Shown piece by piece: positions 17,871 to 26,047 of a stretch of 52,683 nucleotides of DNA; within the stretch, counting starts at the first letter, position 1, and each line of letters opens with the position of its first letter. Made by a program: the position numbers and the translations under genes. The notes below the pieces were generated by a model. That model did no database searches. It worked only from the letters and a program-made list of their open reading frames with translations, and had not been told where the DNA came from. The stretch covers positions 18,944 through 71,626 of the forward strand of contig JAPPHT010000029.1 in the NCBI GenBank assembly GCA_028874795.1, given 5' to 3'. This DNA comes from Chloroflexota bacterium. GTDB lineage: Bacteria > Chloroflexota > Dehalococcoidia > Lucifugimonadales > Australimonadaceae.

Positions 17871-19142
17871 ATGAACGCAGTTGCGAAACGCCTCCCGTTC
17901 TATGGCTGGGTCATCGTGTTTCTCGCAGCGGTGAACAGCGCCTTTCAGACGGGAGGGGCCCATTTCGCAAGCAGCGTCTTTGCGGGACCGATGCACGACG
18001 ACCTGGGGTGGACGAAGGCTACGGTCTTCGGGGCACTGACGCTCCGGGTGCTCGCCGGAGGCGTCCTGGGTCCTTTCCTGGGGCCCCTGGTGGACCACAG
18101 GTGGGTGCCCCGCGTCATGCTGCCGCTGGGCGCCGTGGTCTCCGGACTGTCCTTCATCCTGGTGACGTGGGTGGAAACGCCGTTCCACTACTACATGGCG
18201 TTCGGAGTCCTCGGTTCGCTGGGCGCGGTGTTGAGCGTGGGCGTGCTCGATGCGATCGTCATCAAGTGGTTCGTCCGCCGGCGCGCTCAGGCATTGATGT
18301 GGGCCAACATAGGTTCGCCCTTGGGGATCCTGATATTCCCCCCCATCATCATCCTGCTCATCGCCACCGTTGGCTGGCGCATGGCCTGGTTCTGGACCGG
18401 GCTTGGCGTGATCGCGGTTATAGCTCCTTTGATGCTGCTGGTCCGCACGAGTCCTGAGAGCGTCGGCCTGATGCCCGACAACGGCGCTTCTCCGGCGGGA
18501 GAGCGGGAGGCCGCGCGCGAGGTGGCGCCCGAGGAACCGAGCCTCACCCGCCGCGAAGCGTTGAGTACGTCCTCGTTCTGGATGCTGTCAACCGTTGGTC
18601 TCGTGGCGATGCTTGGACTGTCGGGGTTCCAGGTCCAATGGCTGCCTTTCATGGAGGACCGCGGGGTCGGCGGAGAGACAGGCGCCTCTGTCCTCATGGT
18701 GTACGGCGTTTGCGCGGTTGCCAATCGCTTCATCTGGGGGACAGCGTCGAGCCGCTTCCCGCTCCGTTACGTATTCACCTGCCAGGCGGGGCTGACCGGG
18801 TTGAGCGTCGTCTTGGTGATTCTGGTCGGTGAGCCGTGGATGCTGTTCGTGTGGGGGGCGACCCAGGGGCTGACTCAACCTGGATTCTTCCAGCTTCACG
18901 CCCTCACGGTCGCCAACCACTTCGGCCGCGACCACATCGGAGGGATACGCGGCATGATGCGGCCATTCATGACCACATCCAGTGCTGCCTCTCCGCTGCT
19001 GCTCGCCACGTTACGGGACAACCAGGGGAGCTATACAGGCGCGTTCAGCCTGGTCGCAGGCTGCTGGCTACTCGTCAGCGCACTGGTGTTCTTCACCAAG
19101 CCTCCCCGTCATAAGGTCACGTCGACCGTCGAACAGCCGTGA
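17871..19142 (+). CDS. MFS transporter (organic-acid type)
   Basis: Twelve-helix major facilitator of 423 residues. It begins LPFYGWVIVFLAAVNSAFQTGG, a start typical of oxalate/formate and monocarboxylate MFS proteins, and has the loop 2-3 signature GPFLGPLVDHRWVPRVMLPLG and WFVRRRAQALMWANIG after helix 4. A hydrophilic central loop (GASPAGEREAAREVAPEEPS) separates the halves. ATG 17871 follows a GAGGCGG box; the TTG at 17853 in the same frame has no better support. It is convergent with the unknown gene at 19148, only 5 bp between ends. Confidence 0.8.
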   Translation: MNAVAKRLPFYGWVIVFLAAVNSAFQTGGAHFASSVFAGPMHDDLGWTKATVFGALTLRVLAGGVLGPFLGPLVDHRWVPRVMLPLGAVVSGLSFILVTWVETPFHYYMAFGVLGSLGAVLSVGVLDAIVIKWFVRRRAQALMWANIGSPLGILIFPPIIILLIATVGWRMAWFWTGLGVIAVIAPLMLLVRTSPESVGLMPDNGASPAGEREAAREVAPEEPSLTRREALSTSSFWMLSTVGLVAMLGLSGFQVQWLPFMEDRGVGGETGASVLMVYGVCAVANRFIWGTASSRFPLRYVFTCQAGLTGLSVVLVILVGEPWMLFVWGATQGLTQPGFFQLHALTVANHFGRDHIGGIRGMMRPFMTTSSAASPLLLATLRDNQGSYTGAFSLVAGCWLLVSALVFFTKPPRHKVTSTVEQP

Positions 19143-19147
19143 TGAGT

Positions 19148-19882
19148 TCATGGGGTACCTGCCTCGTCGGCATCAGGTGGCAGTCCGGCTTCGAGGTACC
19201 GCTCCGTCCGGGCCGGCTCAGCGACTCCCATCGAAGCCATCCGTCCCACGATGGTCTCGAGGAGTCGGGAGAGGTCTCGGAGCAGAGCGTTGTCCTTCAC
19301 CGTTCCGTCGAGTTGACAGTAAAGCATGGCGAGGTCTTCGGTCTGTCCCTCGGTTATCAGGTCGAACCATTCGTCGTCCCGGGTTGCCTTGAGTGACACG
19401 GAAGGCAGCGCCTGGAGGGAACGGCGGAGGTCTGCATCGGCCAGGAGTTCGCGAAGCCTGTCTTCGTCGTTGGTGTCGATGTTGAACTCGTAGTCGAAAT
19501 CGCCGTAGCCCAGGGGGATCGCGGGTGGTTTCAGTTCGCTCTCCAGCCTGCGAAGGAACCCGTCCAGGGCGTCCTCTCCCTCAGGCTCCAGTTTCCGGCG
19601 CTGGCGGGAGATCGCGTCTCCCACGATGGGGCGCCGGCGCAACGACCAGACGAACGGGATGCGGCATGTGAACGGTACCCCGATCCGCGTCGCCTGGCGT
19701 TCACCGAAGAACGGGTTGGGCGGGGAGCCCTCCGGCGTATCGAAGTCGAAGACGATATACCACCGGCCTCGCGGGACGAGGACCACGGCGCCGCCTCCGC
19801 GCGCCTGGACGATCGTGCCGTTGTGCTCCCGTGCCACCCTCTGCCTGACGGCCCGCTTCGACGATCCGAATAACCATGCCAT
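19148..19882 (-). CDS. Hypothetical protein
   Basis: A 244-residue soluble protein with no recognised family. The N-terminal 20 residues are basic (GSSKRAVRQRVAREHNG), followed by a beta-rich stretch (TIVQARGGGAVVLVPRGRWYIVFDFDTP). The C-terminal half is acidic and helical. No signal peptide or membrane segment is seen. Codon use matches its neighbours and the opposite strand has no better frame, so the gene is probably real. No function is proposed. Confidence 0.5.
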   Translation of the reverse strand: MAWLFGSSKRAVRQRVAREHNGTIVQARGGGAVVLVPRGRWYIVFDFDTPEGSPPNPFFGERQATRIGVPFTCRIPFVWSLRRRPIVGDAISRQRRKLEPEGEDALDGFLRRLESELKPPAIPLGYGDFDYEFNIDTNDEDRLRELLADADLRRSLQALPSVSLKATRDDEWFDLITEGQTEDLAMLYCQLDGTVKDNALLRDLSRLLETIVGRMASMGVAEPARTERYLEAGLPPDADEAGTP

Positions 19883-19917
19883 GGCGAAATCATAGCCGAG
19901 CCTTCGGTTCTCTGGTG

Positions 19918-19934
19918 CCCTGCTTCAAGCAGGG
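19918..19934. repeat. 17-base palindrome CCCTGCTT-C-AAGCAGGG
   Basis: A perfect inverted repeat with a one-base centre lies 35 bp upstream of the minus-strand gene at 19882. It could be an operator for that gene or a hairpin ending the transcript of the small gene at 20029-20211. The rest of 19883-20028 shows no gene. Confidence 0.4.
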
Positions 19935-20028
19935 TTTGTGTTCGGGAGGGTTGCCGCCGCTCTGCCGAATGCGGTTCGTTGATTGGTGCAGGGTCGACCC
20001 TTGGGGTTGTCTTGCGAAGGGTCGGGCA

Positions 20029-20211
20029 CTATGTCTGAGGCCCTCCGCGGCGCCGGAGCGCCAGCACGGCTATCGCGAGCGGGATCAGCAGCACAACCAC
20101 GCCGATGAGCACCACCATCACCACTGGGCCCTGCCCCAGGATCGAGTCCAGGGTGTGGACGAGCCACCCCAGGAGTTCCGAGTCCGTTGGTTCGGAGTGA
20201 TGCGCGCGCAT
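20029..20211 (-). CDS. Small single-pass membrane protein
   Basis: A 60-residue protein with a hydrophilic N terminus (MRAHHSEPTDSELLGWLVHT), one membrane segment (VVMVVLIGVVVLLIPLAIAVLAL) and a short basic tail (RRRGGPQT). ATG 20211 follows a GAGGCGGA box and lies 16 bp after the stop of the upstream MFS gene, so the two are probably one transcript. The positive-inside pattern suggests N-out, C-in. It may be an accessory peptide of that carrier; no family is recognised. Confidence 0.5.
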   Translation of the reverse strand: MRAHHSEPTDSELLGWLVHTLDSILGQGPVVMVVLIGVVVLLIPLAIAVLALRRRGGPQT

Positions 20212-20227
20212 GTCCGCCTCGCTTCGC

Positions 20228-21547
20228 CTAGGCCTCCGCCAGCCGCATAGGCATGTACCGCGCTGAAACCTCCCGCTCGCGCACTCTCCACGCCATCACC
20301 GAGGCCCCGACCAGCATCAAGACGCATACCAGCCAGACCGGGTCGTAGGAGAGGAAGTAGTCGTAGGTGAAACCTGCGGCAAGGACGGCGACGGCCCCGG
20401 CGCACATGTGCACCATGGTCAGCATCCCCGTGATGGACCCGGAATTGCGGACGCCGTAAATCTCCGCGGCGAGTGCGCTGGTCTGGGGCACGGTCGCCAG
20501 CCACGAGCTGCCCGCAACAACCGCGAACACCCACAGGCCCATCGGGGTCGGCAAGACGAGCAGCGCGAGGAAACCGATCCCTCGTACCGCGTACACCATG
20601 GCGAGCGTATTCTTCCGCTGAAGGCGGTCGGAGATCAGGAAACCCACCGCGAGCACGCTTGCCACGTTGGAGAAGCTGAGCAGAGCGAAGGCAAGCGCGG
20701 CGGTCGTCTCCGATATGCCTTCCGTGTTCGCGAACGACACGAAGTGGACGGCGATGACCGCCGTCGTCACGCCGCAGACGACGTAGGTGAGCGTGAGTTG
20801 CCACATGGGCGAGGAGCGATACGCCTGTCGCCAGTGGGATACGGCCAGCGGACCATCGACGAGTCGTTGCCTCTGCTGACCTTCCTCGGTCCCTGGTGAG
20901 TCGCCGTCCGGGCTCAGCCCCATCGGCCCCGGTTGGTTCCGGACCACCACCAGGACCAGCGGCAGCACGAGCACAAGCATGATCCCTGCGACGACTGCGA
21001 GAGCGACCCGCCAGTTGAAGAGTTCCAGCAGGAAGGCTGAGAACGGCACCAGGAGCATCGCGCCCCCGGAGCCCCCGGCGGTGATGATGCTCAGTGCGGC
21101 TCCGCGCCTGCGGACGAACCAACGCGCTATCAGCGGGGTGATGGGCGTGAACATCGCTCCGGCGTTGGAGAACGACGCAAGCGTGGCGTAGAAGAACGCC
21201 AGCATGAGTATGTTAAGCGAGAACGCCATCGCCAGCGTGCTGACGCCGAGCACCGCGACGCTCACGCAGGCGACCACGCGCGCCCCATAGCGGTCGGCGA
21301 GCCCGCCCACGACCGGCTGGGCAACGCCGTTCACCATCCATCCGACAAACGCAACGCTGGACATGTAGGAGACGGATACGTTGAACTCTTCCGTCCACGA
21401 TGGAAGGAACAGCCCGAAGCTCTGCCGGAAACCGATGGAGACGAACGTCATGAACAGCAGGGCCGCCACGATGTACCAGCCGTAGAAGATGCCGCTCTGG
21501 CCCGTCCTGCCTTTCGCGCCGTGTCCTGCCAAGCCTGCTCCCTTCAC
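20228..21547 (-). CDS. MFS transporter
   Basis: Major facilitator protein of 439 residues, twelve predicted helices. It starts helix 1 at GIFYGWYIVAALLFMTFVSIGFRQSFGLFLP, has the loop 2-3 signature GGLADRYGARVVACVSVAVLG, and WFVRRRGAALSIITAGGSGG after helix 4. A hydrophilic central loop (DGDSPGTEEGQQRQR) divides the halves. The open frame begins at GTG 21547; no ATG occurs before helix 1, so this or a nearby alternative codon must be the start. A small membrane peptide gene follows 16 bp downstream. It is related to the carrier at 17871 but is not a recent duplicate. Confidence 0.75.
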   Translation of the reverse strand: MKGAGLAGHGAKGRTGQSGIFYGWYIVAALLFMTFVSIGFRQSFGLFLPSWTEEFNVSVSYMSSVAFVGWMVNGVAQPVVGGLADRYGARVVACVSVAVLGVSTLAMAFSLNILMLAFFYATLASFSNAGAMFTPITPLIARWFVRRRGAALSIITAGGSGGAMLLVPFSAFLLELFNWRVALAVVAGIMLVLVLPLVLVVVRNQPGPMGLSPDGDSPGTEEGQQRQRLVDGPLAVSHWRQAYRSSPMWQLTLTYVVCGVTTAVIAVHFVSFANTEGISETTAALAFALLSFSNVASVLAVGFLISDRLQRKNTLAMVYAVRGIGFLALLVLPTPMGLWVFAVVAGSSWLATVPQTSALAAEIYGVRNSGSITGMLTMVHMCAGAVAVLAAGFTYDYFLSYDPVWLVCVLMLVGASVMAWRVREREVSARYMPMRLAEA

Positions 21548-21611
21548 CCGCGCTTCGGCGATTATATCCGCCGCCCTCTTGCCCGCCTTCCCCTGGTCAG
21601 GCAGGTGCGCG

Positions 21612-22874
21612 CTACATCTCCAGTCGCCGGTACCGTGGGAAGGCGAGGGTCGCGACGGCGATGATCGCCAGCCCCGCGATGCCGCCGACGAGGAAGGCGT
21701 TGTCCACGCCGTACACCTTGGAGATCACTCCGGCGACCACCCCCCAGAACGGCATCATGCCGATCTCCATCTGGTAGACGCCGATCACGCGTCCGCGCAG
21801 GTCGTCCGGCGTCATCGTGTGCACGACCGTCATGTTCGTCGTCATCACCAGTTGTACGAACATCTGCTGGAGCAGCAGCGCAACCATCGCCATCCAGAGG
21901 ACGTCGACCAGGGCGACCACGATGATCGAGACCGCCGAAAGCGCGAATGCGACGGACGCCAACTGCCCCTTCCGGCGCACTGCGCTGAACACCGCAAGCA
22001 GCCCCGTTCCCAGGAACCCGCCCAGGCCCATCGCCATCAGCAGCAGGCCGAGGTACGTCCCGTCCTCGTTCAGCAGGATCTCGGCGGAATAGACCGGCAG
22101 TTGGTTGAATACCATGGCAAGCATCGTGATTGACAGCCCGAACGTCATCGCGGTCGTTATGCGCGTTACCGGCTCCGTGATCACGCGCCGGAAACCTTCC
22201 TTGAGGTTCTGGAACGGCGAGCTCTCCCTCGCTTGCGATCTGTCTCCCGAGTAGTACGGCGTCCGCATGCGAGTGACCATCAACAGCGCCAGGAAGAAGA
22301 GGCACCCCTGGATGAGGAAGTTCATGCCCGGGCCGAGGAACGCTATTACGAACCCCCCGATGGCTGGGCCGATGGCGCGCATGAGATTGAATGCCATGGA
22401 GCTCATCGCCGTGGCGTTCATCAGCGCCTCACGCGGCACGGTGTTCGCGATGAGGACCTGACGCACGGGGTTGTTCCCCGCCCACAGCACGCCGAACAGG
22501 AATGCGAAGACGTACAGGTGCCACAGCTGTTGCAGGTCATACAACAGCACGATCGTGAACCCGAACACGAGCAGGGTGACAAGCGCCTGGTCCACGAGCA
22601 GCAGCTTCCGCCGGTCCACCCGGTCCGCGATGACGCCCGTAAGCGGAGACAACAGCAATGGAAGCGCTCGGATCCCCACGACTCCAGCGACTTGAACGGC
22701 GTCGCGGCTGAGATCGTAGGCGAGCCAGCCAAGAGTCACCTGCTGGAACCACACGCCTCCCGCTACGAGGCCCGTCGTGAACCAGAGGATGCGGAAGTCG
22801 GGGTAGCGCAGCGCCTGTCGGGAAACGGCGCTCCGCGTTGCGGACGCGGCTGGCTGCGGGTTCGGCGCTTGCAT
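21612..22874 (-). CDS. MFS transporter, DHA3/EntS-like
   Basis: A 420-residue major facilitator of the group that includes the enterobactin exporter EntS and macrolide efflux proteins. Landmarks are ALRYPDFRILWFTTGLVAGGVWFQQVTLGWL at helix 1, GVIADRVDRRKLLLVDQ in loop 2-3, and NPVRQVLIANTVPREALMNATA, a typical DHA3 sequence. The likely role is proton-driven efflux of a siderophore or drug-like compound. ATG 22874 follows GGAGCC; the frame is open far upstream only as the shadow of the divergent amidohydrolase. It shares a 99-bp divergent region with the gene at 22974. Confidence 0.8.
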   Translation of the reverse strand: MQAPNPQPAASATRSAVSRQALRYPDFRILWFTTGLVAGGVWFQQVTLGWLAYDLSRDAVQVAGVVGIRALPLLLSPLTGVIADRVDRRKLLLVDQALVTLLVFGFTIVLLYDLQQLWHLYVFAFLFGVLWAGNNPVRQVLIANTVPREALMNATAMSSMAFNLMRAIGPAIGGFVIAFLGPGMNFLIQGCLFFLALLMVTRMRTPYYSGDRSQARESSPFQNLKEGFRRVITEPVTRITTAMTFGLSITMLAMVFNQLPVYSAEILLNEDGTYLGLLLMAMGLGGFLGTGLLAVFSAVRRKGQLASVAFALSAVSIIVVALVDVLWMAMVALLLQQMFVQLVMTTNMTVVHTMTPDDLRGRVIGVYQMEIGMMPFWGVVAGVISKVYGVDNAFLVGGIAGLAIIAVATLAFPRYRRLEM

Positions 22875-22926
22875 GGAGGCTCCGTTCACTATACGCCTCC
22901 GCGTGTGCGGCGGCCTGCGCCGTTGT

Positions 22927-22955
22927 TTGGACTTGGTTGGAGTGGGGTCTATACT
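22927..22955 (+). promoter_or_regulatory. Sigma70-type promoter
   Basis: TTGGAC at 22927-22932 and TATACT at 22950-22955 are separated by 17 bp. It reads toward the amidohydrolase at 22974, whose GGGAGGAAG ribosome binding site lies just after it. The predicted leader is about 12-15 bases. Confidence 0.6.
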
Positions 22956-22973
22956 CCGCGCGGGAGGAAGGCA

Positions 22974-24044
22974 ATGAACGCGAACATCGAGTTGGTCATC
23001 GACGCCGACGGGCATGTCCGGGAAGACAACGACGGCATCCGGGAGTTCCTGCCGACTCCGTTCCACAGGGACAGGATGCAGAACATCTTCCCGCCCTTCG
23101 ACCACTTCCACGGCTTCCACCTGATCGAGCCAGACCCGGAACGCGCCAAGCGGGGTGTGGTGGGACCGGACGAGTGGCTCACGTTCCTGGACGACGTTGG
23201 GATTGACACCACCGTCCTGTATCCAACCCGGGGACTCGCCTGCGGCAAGATCACCGCCATCGACTGGGCGGTGGCTGCGACGCGGGCGTACAACGACTGG
23301 CTCCACGCGACGTACTGCGCCCGGGATTCGCGATTCAAGGGCATGGCGCTGATCCCGATGCAGGACCCCGTTGCCGCGGTGGAGGAGCTCCGCCGCGCGG
23401 TGACCGAGCTGGGAATGGTGGGCGCGATGCTGCCCTCGCGCGGCCTGAGCACACACCTGGGGGCGAAGATCTACTGGCCCGTGTACGAGGAGGCCGATCG
23501 GCTGGGCTGTGCGGTCGCCGTCCATGGCGGGTGTCACGATGGCATGGGCTTCGACGATCTGAACCGGTATGCGCCCATCCACGCGATGGGGCACCCGATG
23601 GGCGTGATGATCGGGATGGCCAGCATCGTCTTCAACGGCGTGCTGGACCGGTTCCCCAACATGCGGATGAGCTTCCTGGAAGGCGGGGTCGGCTGGTTCT
23701 TGATGGCCATGGAGCGGTTCGACCGCTCGCACGTCACCCACGTCGAACAGGACCCTGACGGAGAATACGGTCCGCACGGCGACGAGATACCCAGCGAGTA
23801 CATCCTGCGGCACATCCGCGAGGGCCGGCTGTACATCGGCTGCGAGGGGGAGGAGCCTGCGCTCGGCTTCGCGGCGACACGCTACAGCCCGGATGCCTTC
23901 CTCTACTCCAGCGACTTCCCGCATGAGGTCACGACGGAGATGTGCAAGCGGGAGATCCAGGAGGTGCGGGAGAGCGAGGAGCTGGCGGACACCGACAAGG
24001 AGGCGATACTGAGCCGGAACGCCCTTCGCTACTACCGGCTGTGA
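22974..24044 (+). CDS. Amidohydrolase-2 family protein
   Basis: A 356-residue TIM-barrel metal-dependent hydrolase or decarboxylase of the family that includes ACMSD and gamma-resorcylate decarboxylase. The N-terminal metal motif reads VIDADGHVRE (His13). Further landmarks are MALIPMQDP, AVAVHGGCHDG (barrel His), RMSFLEGGVGW and a C-terminal FLYSSDFPHE with the metal-binding Asp. ATG 22974 follows a strong GGGAGGAAG box; the long upstream frame is a shadow of the divergent MFS gene. It is four bases from the downstream epimerase and in the same operon. Substrate unknown. Confidence 0.8.
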   Translation: MNANIELVIDADGHVREDNDGIREFLPTPFHRDRMQNIFPPFDHFHGFHLIEPDPERAKRGVVGPDEWLTFLDDVGIDTTVLYPTRGLACGKITAIDWAVAATRAYNDWLHATYCARDSRFKGMALIPMQDPVAAVEELRRAVTELGMVGAMLPSRGLSTHLGAKIYWPVYEEADRLGCAVAVHGGCHDGMGFDDLNRYAPIHAMGHPMGVMIGMASIVFNGVLDRFPNMRMSFLEGGVGWFLMAMERFDRSHVTHVEQDPDGEYGPHGDEIPSEYILRHIREGRLYIGCEGEEPALGFAATRYSPDAFLYSSDFPHEVTTEMCKREIQEVRESEELADTDKEAILSRNALRYYRL

Positions 24045-24048
24045 GACT

Positions 24049-24981
24049 GTGAACATCCTGGTAACAGGCGGGGCGGGCTTCATCGGCTCACACCTCGTGG
24101 ACAGGCTCGTCGCCGACGGCCACCGTGTCGCTGTGGTGGACGTGCTGGCCACTGGTACACGGGCCAACCTCAACCCACAGGCTGCGCTCTACGAGATCGA
24201 CATCCGGAGCCCGGCACTCGCGGCCGCTTTCGAGGCCGCGCAGCCGGTGGCGGTCTATCACGTGGCCGCGCACGCCAGCGTGAGCGAGTCCGTCCGCGAC
24301 CCGATGCACGACGCGGAGGTGAACGTTCTCGGCACGCTGAACGTGCTCCAACAGTGCGCGGCTTACGGGGTAGGGCGCGTTGTGTTCATCTCCACCGGCG
24401 GGGCGCTCTACGGCGAGCCTGAGTTCCTCCCCCCGGACGAGGGGCATCCTGTGCTTCCGTTGTCGCCGTACGGCGCGTCGAAGGCCGCCGCCGAGACGTA
24501 CGTGCGGACGCTGTGTCCGCTCTCCGGCATCCGCTACACGATCCTGCGCCCCGGCAACGTCTACGGCCCGCGACAGGACCCGTTCGGCGAGGCGGGCGTC
24601 GTCGCCATCTTCGCCAACGCCATGCTGCGCGGCGAGCGTCCCACTATCTTCGGCGACGGCTCGCACGAGCGGGACTACGTGTACGTGGACGACGTGGTGC
24701 AGGCGAACGTGCTTGCGCTGGCGCAGGAAGAGGACGGCGTCTACAACATCGGGACCGGTGAAGGCACGACGGTCTCGCAGGTGTTCGACGCGCTCGCCGG
24801 GGCTACCGACTATGATGGCGCCCCGGAGCACGCGGCGGAGCGGCCGGGCGACGTGCACCGCATCTACCTGGACGTGCGACGCGCGGAGCAGAGGCTCGGC
24901 TGGCGCGCCTCAGTATCGCTCGAGGAAGGCATCCTCCGCACCGTCAACGCGATGCGTGAGGTGGAGGAACACGCAGAATGA
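24049..24981 (+). CDS. NAD-dependent epimerase/dehydratase (extended SDR)
   Basis: Sugar-nucleotide epimerase-type protein, 310 residues. The Rossmann motif GGAGFIG (7-13) binds NAD; the catalytic Ser115 and Tyr141-x3-Lys145 (YGASK) are present, as are RPGNVYGPRQ and the C-terminal ERPGDVHRIYLDVRRAEQRLGW substrate-domain block. This is the pattern of GalE/UDP-glucose 4-epimerase-like proteins, acting in the cytoplasm. Start is GTG 24049, four bases after the amidohydrolase stop. No other sugar-nucleotide genes are nearby, so its place in a pathway is unclear. Confidence 0.85.
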   Translation: MNILVTGGAGFIGSHLVDRLVADGHRVAVVDVLATGTRANLNPQAALYEIDIRSPALAAAFEAAQPVAVYHVAAHASVSESVRDPMHDAEVNVLGTLNVLQQCAAYGVGRVVFISTGGALYGEPEFLPPDEGHPVLPLSPYGASKAAAETYVRTLCPLSGIRYTILRPGNVYGPRQDPFGEAGVVAIFANAMLRGERPTIFGDGSHERDYVYVDDVVQANVLALAQEEDGVYNIGTGEGTTVSQVFDALAGATDYDGAPEHAAERPGDVHRIYLDVRRAEQRLGWRASVSLEEGILRTVNAMREVEEHAE

Positions 24982-24991
24982 AGCGCTCGCG

Positions 24992-25022
24992 TTGACAGCG
25001 GCGCTGTCGGGCCGACTATGAT
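24992..25022 (+). promoter_or_regulatory. Possible promoter, 19-bp spacing
   Basis: A consensus TTGACA at 24992-24997 is followed after 19 bp by TATGAT at 25017-25022. The spacing is two bases longer than ideal. It would drive the small gene at 25051 and the hydrolase after it. Confidence 0.45.
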
Positions 25023-25050
25023 GGCGGGTAGTCCCGCGAGGAGTTGATAC

Positions 25051-25176
25051 GTGAAGGACCTTATCTGGCCGTTCGGCAACGCTGAGGACATCGGCTACAT
25101 CCTCTGGCCTGTGACCGCCGGGGGCGCTATCGGCGCCGGCGCTCTGCTCATCGTACTCAGCTTCGTCTGGCCGTAG
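25051..25176 (+). CDS. 41-residue membrane peptide
   Basis: Starts at GTG 25051 after GAGGAGTTGATAC and ends in TAG at 25176. The peptide reads MKDLIWPFGNAEDIGYILWP, then a glycine/alanine-rich membrane segment ending in LLIVLSFVWP. It has its own possible promoter and lies 6 bp before the hydrolase at 25183. Its start, ribosome binding site, hydrophobic pattern and position argue for a real small membrane protein; no family is recognised. Confidence 0.45.
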   Translation: MKDLIWPFGNAEDIGYILWPVTAGGAIGAGALLIVLSFVWP

Positions 25177-25182
25177 AAGTCC

Positions 25183-26034
25183 ATGGGCGAGGCGCGGTTC
25201 GCCACCGTCAATGGCGTACGCACGGCGTACGAGACGTCCGGGAGCGGCTTTCCGCTGCTCCTGCTTCACGGTTTCCCGCGCACGCGGCGCACCTGGGAGC
25301 AGATCACGCCCGCGCTCGCGGAGAGGTTCACCGTCGTTGCACCCGACCGGCGAGGCTACGGCGACTCGGAGCGCATCCCCGACCCCGCCGCCTACGGCCT
25401 CGCGGCGATGGCGGAAGACGCGGTCGCTCTGATGGACCACCTGGGCCACGAGCGCTTCGTCGTTGTCGGGCACGACAAGGGCGCGCCAACCGCGAGGCGC
25501 GTCGCCGCCGACCTGCCGGAGCGTGTCGTCGGCATGGTGCAGATCGACTCGACGCCGCAGGGCGTGGGCGAGGGGCGCCGCGACCCGAGCGGGCGGCAGT
25601 GGTACTTCGACTTCTTCCGCCAGCGCAACGTGGCCGAGCCGATCGTGAACGCGGTCCCGGAGCTGTTCTTCGGCCTCTTCCTGGACCGCAACCCGCATCT
25701 CTCGCCGGAGGAGCGCGCATTCTACGTGGAGGCGTTCTCCCTCCCCGGCACCGCGGACGCAGTCATCTGGGACTACCGCCTCGCGTTGGAGGAGGATCCG
25801 GCCTACTGGCGCGCCGAGGTCGCCGCCGGACGGAAGATTGCCGTGCCCATGCTGTCCATCTGGGGCGCCTCAGGCCCGTCGGTGAATGCGGACGTGCTCG
25901 GCGCGTGGCGCGAGGTCGCGGACGACGTCCGCGGCTGGCCGGTCGATGGCAGTGCGCACTATGTGCACGAGCAGCAGCCGGAGGCTACCGTCGCCGCTAT
26001 CCTCGGCTTCGCGGACGAACTGGGACTGCCCTGA
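25183..26034 (+). CDS. Alpha/beta hydrolase with Asp nucleophile (haloacid dehalogenase/epoxide-hydrolase-like)
   Basis: A 283-residue alpha/beta hydrolase. The oxyanion motif is HGFPRT (29-34) and the nucleophile elbow is VVGHDKG with Asp98, so catalysis would go through an ester intermediate as in fluoroacetate dehalogenase and epoxide hydrolases. A late His in GSAHYVHEQQP is the base candidate. In fluoroacetate dehalogenase the elbow continues GHDRGGR, and both arginines bind the substrate carboxylate; here they read Lys99 and Pro102. The halide-pocket region also differs (RQWYFDFF). It is therefore likely to act on a different, perhaps uncharged, substrate. It lies directly after the 41-residue peptide and is convergent with the amidohydrolase at 26048. 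Confidence 0.75.
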   Translation: MGEARFATVNGVRTAYETSGSGFPLLLLHGFPRTRRTWEQITPALAERFTVVAPDRRGYGDSERIPDPAAYGLAAMAEDAVALMDHLGHERFVVVGHDKGAPTARRVAADLPERVVGMVQIDSTPQGVGEGRRDPSGRQWYFDFFRQRNVAEPIVNAVPELFFGLFLDRNPHLSPEERAFYVEAFSLPGTADAVIWDYRLALEEDPAYWRAEVAAGRKIAVPMLSIWGASGPSVNADVLGAWREVADDVRGWPVDGSAHYVHEQQPEATVAAILGFADELGLP

Positions 26035-26047
26035 GCGCAGGCTCAGA

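Noticed and set aside
22233-22973. Long N-terminal extension of the amidohydrolase frame
   Set aside because: It is antisense to the DHA3-type MFS gene. The promoter and ribosome binding site just before ATG 22974 fix the true start.
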